Of a stretch of 8,876 bases of DNA, positions 1 through 7,900 are shown piece after piece. Each line of letters starts with the position of its first letter. Positions within the stretch are counted from its first letter, which is position 1. Both the position numbers and the translations under genes were made by a program. Origin of the DNA: Bacteroidota bacterium (GTDB lineage Bacteria; Bacteroidota; Rhodothermia; Rhodothermales; Bin80); NCBI GenBank assembly GCA_026702635.1, contig JAPPBZ010000239.1:1-8876 (forward strand). Direction: 5' to 3'. Under the pieces are notes generated by a model. It had not been told where the DNA came from. It worked only from the letters and a program-made list of their open reading frames with translations, and did not search any database.

Positions 1-525
1 CCATGCAACCGCCTGAATACCACCAACCATAGTGTAGAGGACGGTCGGAATTCCGATCACAGCAACGCTTAGCGTAAGATCCCAGCCAAATATTGCAGCC
101 ATCACCACGGCCGGCGCCGCCAATATGGTCCCACAACTCATGCCGCGCGACATCAGAAACAGAAAACTGGTGAGTGACCGGGTTCCCGCCCCAAATCGCC
201 GTTCCAAATACTCGTACGCGGTATACACGCCGCTACGATGCAGAAATGGAACGAGCGTGACCCCCAGAATCACCATGGCCAGGGGCAAACCAAAATAAAA
301 CTGAATAAAACGGATCCCATCCGTTGCCCCCTGCCCCGTCGTGCCAATCATCGTCACGGCAGAGAGTTGGGTCGCCATGACCGAAAGGCCAACCGCCCAC
401 CAGGGCAGACTTTGGTTCGCCAGAAAATATCCCCTGAGACGGTCCGTATCCCTAGAACGACGTAAACCGTCCCACAAGACATACGCGAGATAGGCCACAA
501 CAATGAGCCAGTTAACTAGGTGCAT
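1..525 (-). CDS. Sodium:solute symporter (SSS family), N-terminal part, runs off the left edge
   Basis: This is the first 175 residues of a sodium-coupled solute transporter of the inner membrane; the C-terminal two thirds lie outside the window. The translation opens with a hydrophobic helix (about residues 4-19), a short basic and polar loop, then the family signature YFLANQSLPWWAVGLSVMAT (33-52), followed by a Gly/Thr/Ser-rich stretch (53-70). In SSS proteins this second helix is the first core helix and contributes to the Na2 sodium site. Further hydrophobic spans lie near 72-95, 117-142 and 150-170. The YTAYEYLERRFG motif (101-112) between spans is also typical of the family. The ATG at 525 is chosen because the first helix starts directly after it; it begins 3 bp past the stop of the 38-residue ORF, and no Shine-Dalgarno site is visible, so coupling is likely. 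The SSS family assignment is secure from the motifs. The substrate (sugar, amino sugar, organic acid or other) cannot be deduced. Confidence 0.93.
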   Translation of the reverse strand, partial: MHLVNWLIVVAYLAYVLWDGLRRSRDTDRLRGYFLANQSLPWWAVGLSVMATQLSAVTMIGTTGQGATDGIRFIQFYFGLPLAMVILGVTLVPFLHRSGVYTAYEYLERRFGAGTRSLTSFLFLMSRGMSCGTILAAPAVVMAAIFGWDLTLSVAVIGIPTVLYTMVGGIQAVAW

Positions 526-528
526 CAG

Positions 529-645
529 CTAGTTGTACAACGAGTGCAGGAGCCACAGAAACAGCATCACCACCGCCTGTGCGGTAAACACACGGATCAG
601 TGTTTGAACAAACGATCCCCCAGGTTCCTGATTAGCCTCGGTCAT
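529..645 (-). CDS. 38-residue single-span membrane protein, unknown function
   Basis: A short reading frame fills the space between the SDR and symporter genes almost exactly: its ATG is 4 bp after the SDR stop and its TAG is 3 bp before the symporter ATG. The product has a polar, acidic start (MTEANQEPGGS), one basic residue (Arg18), then a continuous hydrophobic helix of about 18 residues (VFTAQAVVMLFLWLLHSLYN, 19-38) ending in a polar tip. This reads as a small membrane protein with the N-terminus probably in the cytoplasm. No family is recognised. The position suggests an accessory subunit of the following symporter; DUF4212 small subunits beside some SSS transporters are a known analogy, but they are longer and have two spans, so this is not simply one of them. 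An alternative is that it is only a translated spacer that keeps ribosomes coupled to the symporter. The tight fit and protein-like composition favour a real gene. Confidence 0.68.
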   Translation of the reverse strand: MTEANQEPGGSFVQTLIRVFTAQAVVMLFLWLLHSLYN

Positions 646-649
646 TGGA

Positions 650-1303
650 TCATGACGAATGCATGCCGTATGCTTGTAGTGCAGTTCCACGAAGTGCCCT
701 TGCAGGCTCGGAACATAACTGAATGGTCAACTGGACTAGATCATCCGCGTGGACTCCTGGGCCAAAAGCGCCCTTGTAGAGAATTATGGACGGGGCCAGA
801 GCGTAAGTGTTCAGTGTTGGGTGCTCTGCTGCAACTGCTTCTACAAGACGCATCAGCCCTGCCTTACTTGCTGCGTAGGCTCCTCCCCGGGCGACGGCGG
901 CTTCAAGACCGGACCGAGCACAGATTCCTATGATCGTCCCTCCATCCTTGACCATGTGCCGTGCTGCTTCGCGGAAGCACAAAAAGCTGGTGGTCAGATT
1001 GATTTGCATCATGCGCTCCCAATCCTCCAACTTCGTATCCAGAAGTGGCCATTCGTTCCACGTCCCAACTGCATGGACAAGAACATCCATGTGCTTGTAC
1101 TCGCGCTGAATCCGCTCAAATGCGTCTACGACCTCGTCCTCGTTCGCCAGATCCAGAATTAGATCCTCGGTTCCTTCATTGCCAATCGCAACCACATTTG
1201 CACCGACTTCTGTAAACCGTTCAACCAAGCGCTGACCTAAACGGCCACCTGCACCTGTCACCACTACAACCTTACCCTGCATATACGAACGGGGATCTCT
1301 CAT
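650..1303 (-). CDS. Short-chain dehydrogenase/reductase (SDR) family oxidoreductase
   Basis: This is a 217-residue cytoplasmic NAD(P)-dependent oxidoreductase with a single Rossmann fold. The nucleotide-binding motif TGAGGRLG is at residues 16-23, an NNAG-equivalent HAVG at 77-80, the structural/catalytic Asn in the MMQINLTT segment at Asn102, and the active-site YAASK motif at 143-147 (Tyr143, Lys147). The usual catalytic Ser, expected 13 residues before the Tyr inside an I-S-S motif, is not in place: the segment reads IGICARSGLEAA, with the only Ser (131) 12 residues before Tyr143. The C-terminal part after the conserved Pro-Ser-Ile (171-173) is short, and total length is below the common 240-255. 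A related subgroup of SDRs carries a G-A-(R/K)-x-A-L motif here, so it may be functional. The ATG at 1303 overlaps the stop of the upstream lipoprotein gene (ATGA); Met8 is an alternative start. The substrate is unknown. Confidence 0.92.
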   Translation of the reverse strand: MRDPRSYMQGKVVVVTGAGGRLGQRLVERFTEVGANVVAIGNEGTEDLILDLANEDEVVDAFERIQREYKHMDVLVHAVGTWNEWPLLDTKLEDWERMMQINLTTSFLCFREAARHMVKDGGTIIGICARSGLEAAVARGGAYAASKAGLMRLVEAVAAEHPTLNTYALAPSIILYKGAFGPGVHADDLVQLTIQLCSEPARALRGTALQAYGMHSS

Positions 1304-1764
1304 TCTAAATTCTGGTGTATTTCGGGAATTGGATCTGCGGATGTGTGATCATGGATGATACGCCAGCCATCTTCAGTATATTCAGCGATTAATGTGAATA
1401 GCCCTGTGGGTTGATCATTTTCCCGTTCTAATGTGTAAGCACCAAAAATCATTGCATGCCTACGACCGAGCATACGAATTTCCCGGAGATCAAACGACAG
1501 TGTTCCCATCGCTTCCCGATCTGGATACGCCCGGTGGTATCTCTCCAATGTCGATTGCCAACCTCGAACCTCTCCCCCTGACCCCACAAAGCGAAGGCTG
1601 TCACTGTTAAGGTACCCCTGCATAAACGTTTCAATATCTCCAGCATTCCATGCATCCTGCTGTATTTGCAGCAGTTTTCGAATATCACTTTCCTGTGTGG
1701 CTGAACAGCCGATGACCAAACCTGTCAGGAGGATTGCCCCCAGAAAGAGTATGGATCTGAACAT
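1300..1764 (-). CDS. NTF2-like (DUF4440/SnoaL-type) lipoprotein
   Basis: The 154-residue product begins with a lipoprotein signal peptide: a basic residue at Arg3, a hydrophobic core, and a lipobox VIGC ending at Cys20, so it should be lipidated and membrane-anchored. The rest is one NTF2-like domain of the DUF4440 group: an N-terminal helix with DAWNAGDIETFMQGY (37-51), a central strand region with GSGGEVRGWQSTLERY (61-76), then AMGTLSF (85-91), and the C-terminal strand pair GLFTLIAEYTEDGWRIIHDHTS (121-142; the motif GWRIIHDHTS is very typical). These cone-shaped domains bind small hydrophobic ligands or act as enzymes, and members in this group mostly have no defined role. The ATG at 1764 was chosen for its signal peptide and a GGGAG Shine-Dalgarno site 5 bp upstream; the frame is open further upstream, but that extension is antisense to sprA. 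It is the first gene of the leftward unit and its stop overlaps the SDR start. Confidence 0.93.
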   Translation of the reverse strand: MFRSILFLGAILLTGLVIGCSATQESDIRKLLQIQQDAWNAGDIETFMQGYLNSDSLRFVGSGGEVRGWQSTLERYHRAYPDREAMGTLSFDLREIRMLGRRHAMIFGAYTLERENDQPTGLFTLIAEYTEDGWRIIHDHTSADPIPEIHQNLE

Positions 1765-1769
1765 GGCTA

Positions 1770-1774
1770 CTCCC
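1770..1774 (-). promoter_or_regulatory. Shine-Dalgarno site of the lipoprotein gene
   Basis: On the minus strand this reads GGGAG with 5 bp to the ATG at 1764. It supports that start over any longer version of the frame. It is the only convincing Shine-Dalgarno site in the leftward unit: the three downstream genes have none and depend on overlap or very short gaps. Confidence 0.6.
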
Positions 1775-1795
1775 GTTGCGTTGCAATGAATAATA

Positions 1796-1801
1796 ATTAT
1801 A
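1796..1801 (-). promoter_or_regulatory. Candidate -10 element for the lipoprotein operon
   Basis: Read on the minus strand this is TATAAT, a perfect match to the general bacterial -10 hexamer, placed 31 bp upstream of the lipoprotein ATG, which would give a leader of roughly 20-25 nt containing the GGGAG ribosome site. There is no recognisable -35 hexamer at 16-18 bp; a TTTG lies 13 bp further upstream, too close for the usual Bacteroidota spacing. The AT-rich context makes a chance match possible. Confidence 0.3.
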
Positions 1802-1910
1802 TCTCTCCAACCTACAAAAAAAGGACCTGCATATCTGCATTTACTGATACGAGCACAAGAGGCACGGACTACATCATTACAGGACAAGTATAGGCTCGTC
1901 AACAGGATAA

Positions 1911-4900
1911 ATGCACCTGAACGGACGACTTTTTGCAGTACGCCAACTGGCGGTATACTCTGTAGGAGCGCTACTGGTTTGGATACTTTTGGCGCATGCC
2001 GCTGCCCAGGGAGATCATTCTCGGAGTAGCTTGTGGGGAGATATCGCAGTAGCGGACACGGACAGCGTAACGCTACACCAGGTTGATTCCCTCCGAGCAC
2101 TTCTCTCCCGCCTGGGTCGCGACTCCGTACGGGAAATGGTCTTAGATCTAGGACTGGACAGTCTCCTCCTGGTTCGGATTGATTCACTTGCACCACCACC
2201 GGATACGAACGAACGTGCAAAACGGTACTTTGCCAACCTGATGCCACCCAGGCGCACCGCCGTGATACTGCCAACAGAGCGGCGATCCCTAGGGGCGAGA
2301 CTATTTTCTGGTTGGAGACATGATGTTGAGTTGGACAGTACAGGTTCATTCTATACGATCACAGAGCGTGTAGCCGGCGAAGATGTCCGGCATTCTCTCC
2401 GGGTTAGTCGCGAACAATACCAGGCCGAGAGATTCTCCCAAAACCTTGACCGTAACTGGCACACCCTCCTTCAGCGCCGGAGAGATTTGCAAGAACGACA
2501 GCGTCGAGGGCTTGGCCTGTCAATCTCTGTGCCGGGAGGTCGCCAAAGTGGTTTTACAACCATTTTTGGTAAAAACGAAGTGGACCTTCGCGTCAATGGA
2601 AGTGCAGATATTCGACCTGCATTCATATACGAGAAAACTGCACAACAGGCAATAATTGGACGAGGGTCACAACTGACACCAGAATTTCGGATGGACCTGC
2701 GACTGGGGGTTACCGGAACGATTGGGGACAAAATGAAAGTCAATGTCGACTGGGATACCAACCGTGATTTCGATTTTCAGAACCAACTGGAACTGATCTA
2801 CACCGGATACGAGGATGAGATCATCCAAAGTATCGAGGCCGGGAATGTCTTCTTACAAACCCCCTCCAGCCTCATTCGGGGTGGACAAAGCCTGTTTGGG
2901 ATCAAATCTGAATTCCAGCTTGGGGCACTGCGCCTCACGACCGTCGCCAGCCAACAGGAGGGGCAATCAAATTCACTCTCTCTTGATGGTGGTGCTGAAA
3001 CATCCAGCTTTAGCCGCCGACCCACAGATTACAGTCAACGGAAGTACTATTTTCTCAGTTACTACTTCCGCAACCGCTGGAATGAAGCACTAAGTGATCC
3101 TCCCAACATCATCCTGGATGCTGTTTTTTCACACATCACGGATATTGAAGTCTGGAAATTAACCCCGGTTTCCCCGGAAGAGCAGAACGTTCGGCAGGTC
3201 GTAGCCGTCGTGGACCTGGGTGAGTCGGCAGCAATCGTTCGCGATGCAAATCACTATACCCAGGAACGTCACCCAAACAGCAACCTGGACCAGTACGACG
3301 CAGCGGAATTACAGAATCAATTACGTGCGGGCGAAGCCGTACCGCAGGACTACCTTGAGAGTGCTGCCATGCAGCAACCTCTGACTACCGTTGACTACCA
3401 GATCGGACAATTCAAAAAACTTGAACTCGGTCGTGACTATGATCTAGACGAAGGCCTAGGATTCATTAGTCTCCGACAAAGCATTCAGGAAAGTGAGGCG
3501 CTGGCCGTATCCTTCCGCTATCTCGCAGGTGGATCAGAGATTCAGGTTGGCGACTTTTCCAGCCAGACCGGCGGTGGCGACAATAGCCAGATTGGAGATC
3601 GCCTTGTACTGAAGCTGCTGAAACCGGTAAACCTCCAACAACCCGCAAACCTGGGGGAGGAGGATGAGCTCAATCCAGCAGCCTGGCACCTGGAAATGCG
3701 GAATATCTATGAACTCAATCGAGGTCTGCTACCCACCGATTTTACTCTGGATATCAGCTTTGAACCACCTGGACAAGCTGCCACCCAAACGATCCCAGGT
3801 ATTACTGGACAACAGACACTTATCCAAGTACTCGGTCTTGACCGGCTCAATGAAGACGGTGCTCAAAAACCGGATAACCTATTTGACTTTCTGCCAAACT
3901 ATACCATTATTCCCGGAGATGGATTATTGATTTTTCCCTACTTGGAGCCATTCGGCCAGAGGATCGAGACCCTAATTGATGCCAGTGGACTGAGTGATGA
4001 AGAAAAAGCTGAGGCAAAAGAGCTTTATGTATTCAAGGAACTGTATACGCAAAAGCGCCTGAATGCCACTCGAAATACAGCAAAAAATGTCTACCTGATT
4101 GAAGGATCCCACAGAGGGGGGATTCCCTCTTTCTATGACCTCAAGGCCTATTCCGGCCTCGTTGAAGGATCTGTACGAGTCACCTCAGGTGGCAACACGC
4201 TTACGGAAGGAATGGACTATATCGTGGACTACCTTGGTGGAACGGTGACCATTGTAAACACCTCCTACCTAGTCGCTGGCCGAGACATTGCGATTGATTA
4301 CGAAGAAAACGCGTTTATCAACCTTCAGCAGAAAACGCTCCTTGGAGCCCGGCTTGAATATCTCCCGAGAGACGAGATTTCTGTGGGTGGAACCATCATG
4401 CGGCTGAGTCAAAAATCACTCACCGATAAGTTTCGCGTTGGAGATGAACCAATCTCCAACATGATTTGGGGGTTGGATTCCCGTCTTCAACTGGACCCCC
4501 AATGGCTCACACGAGCAATTGACTGGCTCCCACTCATTCAAACGAAAGAGCCCAGTTCCATCGCTGTCGTTGGAGAATTTGCCCAATTACGTCCCAGTCA
4601 TGTACTCACGAATGCCTTCAAGGACCAAAGGCGGGAGCTTCGAAAGGATGGTCGAGATTTTTACTCCGACGAAACTCAGGGAATTTCCTATGTGGACGAT
4701 TTTGAGGGGTTTGAAAACCTGATTTCGCTCGCACGCCAAGGAGCATGGCTGCTCAGCAGCGCCCCCGTTATTGGTGTTCAGGACGAGATGGGAGGGACCG
4801 AGATGGAGTTGAGCAATGATGGCCGTGCAGTTTTGGGCTGGTACACACTGAATGCCTCATCCCTGAAGCAGTTTAGCGGTGATATTACTCCTGCTGTCGA

Positions 4901-7900
4901 TCTCGTGACTCCACAACAGGTATTCCCGAATCGAGAAACGCTTCAAAGCGAACGAATCCTGCCCACACTTGACCTCTATTTTACCCCACATGGGCGCGGC
5001 CCCTACAACTATAACCGTGACCTTGGACGCTTCTTGGACAATCCACGCGAAGCATGGGGAGGGATGACACAGCGCCTGACCGAAGGGAACACCGACTTTA
5101 CCTCAAAAAACATTGAATTTGTTGAGTTTGTGATGCGGGTATATCCCGAATCGGGACAGACCGATCCTCAGGCGAAGCTGATCGTTGATATGGGTCGTAT
5201 CAGTGAAGATGTGATCCCGGATAATAAACTCAACACAGAAGATGGCCTCTCGCTGTCAGAAGTCGGAATTGTTGGATCATTGGCGAGGCTATCTACTGGA
5301 CAACAGAATCAAAAAATCAATCCGATTGATGCGAATGAACGCATCACCGAGGATCTTGGGCTGGACGGCCTCCCCTCATTCCCCAATAACAAGTTCGAGC
5401 AGGAAGGGGGAGCCGGAACAGAACAGTTCGTGTTCGCGGAGTTCCTTGAATCTCTGGAGAATACCGTCAGTGTCCGGTACCCTGAAATACTCGCCCGAGA
5501 AAAAGCGAAGGCGCTTCTGGACCCTTCTGCTGACGACTATTATTATTTCTTGAACAACAGTTTTTTTGGCAATAATCGGTTCTTTCCCGGTGGCGCAACG
5601 GTTCAGGAACGCTTCACTCGATTTTTCCCTGGGCACGAATTGAATACGTTTGATGCCCATAGTAAGTTGGGGCCTTCTGGGGAGGACAATGGGAATTCAC
5701 GCATACCAGACACGGAAGATATTAATCTGAATTCTGCTTCTGATACGGAAAACAGCTACTTCCAGTACGAAGTGCCCCTCAATCTCGGGATCCTAGATGA
5801 GCTAGCCCAACCCGAGAACACGGACGATTATGTGATCAACGAAATTAAGTCTTCCGGTGGCGCGGGCACTGGATGGTTCCTGGTTCGGATTCCCGTCAAG
5901 AATTTTACCCGCCGTGTAGGGGATATTCAAGACTTCACACTCATGGAATCCATCCGCATCTGGACAACCGGACATACCTCTCCCATCACTATACGCTTTG
6001 CGACCCTCGAACTGGTTGGCAGTCAGTGGAGAGCAAGTGAGGTGGTCAATGCAACAGACGCAGATGGAGAGATGATTCCCCCCGAGGATCCGATTACGGG
6101 AGCACGCATCAGTATTGAAAGCGTGAATAATGAAGAGAGCCCCAGTTACGAAATCCCGAAGGGGGCGGTCCGGAATCGTGTACGTGAAGCGCAGTCAGGT
6201 ACGATTCGGGATGCCAGGGAGCAAGCAATGGTTATTCGTGCAAACAACCTTTTGCCAAATCGACATCTGGCAGTCTTCCACACCTACACCTCAGCACAGG
6301 ACCTGCTCCGATACAAGAACCTGCGCATGTTTGTACATCTGGATGGCCAGATTAATAACCGGCCCCTTGAAGCAGAAGACCGGGGAGCCCTGAAATTTTT
6401 TATCCGACTTGGGGGTAATGAAGACTCTGACTATTACGAATATGAACAGTCACTGACTGCCAGCCCGCTCAGTGAACTCCCTGCAGATTCGGAGCAAAGA
6501 TCCGATTACCTGTGGCGTACGAATCAGCCAAACCCCGATCCAGACGGAGAGGCATTCATTGATCTCAATTCCGTGAATATCGTGCTGAGTTCGCTGAACC
6601 AAATGAAGTTTCTGCGTGACACATATGTGGATGAATCTGGTAACGGATTTGACCCCAACGAGGTGTTCTGGAGTGACGTAAATGCAAACTTTCAATCAAC
6701 CGTTGCGGAGTTTGCCCCTCCGGGCACACGAATTGGGGTTCGCGGGACACCGAGCCTTGATCGAATTACTACGATCGTAATTGGCATTCGAAACGTATCC
6801 GAGCAAGAGGAGGTGTTGGATGAGGCAAACGTGTGGGTCAACGAACTACGCATGTCAGGATACGACCAGGAGGTAGGGTACGCAGCTTACGGTACGGCAG
6901 ACATCAAGTTGGCGGACTTGGCACGCGTTAAAGTATCTCTGCGAGCACAATCGGATGGATTTGGTACACTCTCCAGTACTCTGGCCGATCGAGAACAGCT
7001 CAATATCCAGAACTGGACCGTCAATTCCCAATTGAGCGTTGACAAGTTTATCCCGGAACGGTACGGATGGACGTTGCCTGTCAGTCTGGAGATGAAGGAG
7101 AACTCCAGACTTCCACGATTTGACCCGAACCGGGGGGACATACGCGTTACGAGCCTCCAAGATGCAATTGCAGCTGACTCTACCTTGACCAGTTCAGAAA
7201 TTGCGATCCGGCAACAACAGATTCGCGAAGAAGCTCAAACCTTTTCCAAGACTACCTCATACACTACACGGGTTAGTAAGAGTGGAGCACGCTCGCGCCT
7301 AGTGCGAAATACGCTTGATGGCCTGTCTTTCAGTTATTCCTACTCCGATACAAAAACCCGGACACCGACACAATCCTTTCGAAATTCCTGGCGCTGGAGT
7401 ACATCATTGAGCTACCGCCTGCAGATCAGAAACCCGAGAGTCCTGCGATTATTTTCTTGGCTGGAGGGAGTTCCTGTCTTGGGATTATTGAGCAATATTG
7501 GACTCAATTACCTCCCCTCTTCGCTGGATTACAGCCTGAATGCAAACCGAGCACTTTCGTCCTCGAAGCAACGCGCGGACCCAGCTCGCCAACGCAGTTC
7601 CGACTTACCTCTGGATGTGCAATTCCCGGTTCGCGCCCAACATCAATTCTCGCATTCCCGAGACTTTAGTTTCCAATACAGCCCGTTCAGCTTCCTGGAT
7701 CTGGGGATGCAATCAAGCACAGATCAGAGCTTGAATGCAATCGGAGTTGATACGCTTTATTCCGTCATTTTAATTGATTCAACCGGGGCCGAATCACAAC
7801 TGGATGATACGAGCCTAGCCTCGCTGATTCAAGAAGGGGTGATTGACGACTCACAAGTAGGAGTGAGTGCTTTTGAGCTTACGCACCTTCAGCCTCGGAA

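Larger units (their letters stand above)
1765..1910. promoter_or_regulatory. Divergent intergenic region between the lipoprotein operon and sprA
   Basis: These 146 bp separate the start codons of the two divergent units and must hold the promoters of both unless transcription is leaderless or starts inside a gene. The left end (about 1785-1803) is strongly AT-rich. A run of seven A residues lies at 1816-1822 on the plus strand. The pentamer TGCAT occurs twice, at 1828-1832 and 1836-1840. No good match to the Bacteroidota -33/-7 pair (TTTG and TAnnTTTG) was found for sprA, and no clear inverted repeat that would mark a regulator site. Confidence 0.6.

Noticed and set aside
520..1162. Two plus-strand ORFs of 137 codons opposite the SDR gene
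   Set aside because: They are antisense to a gene with intact SDR motifs, and their composition (many Cys, Arg and Gln in no pattern) looks like a shadow frame.
1887..1902. TTGACG and TATACT on the minus strand as a second promoter for the lipoprotein operon
   Set aside because: The two hexamers are only 4 bp apart, which cannot serve one sigma factor.
1765..2349. N-terminal extension of the lipoprotein frame, giving a 349-residue minus-strand ORF
   Set aside because: The extension is antisense to the signal peptide and start of sprA, has no protein-like pattern, and would bury the clear lipoprotein signal peptide and Shine-Dalgarno site at 1764.
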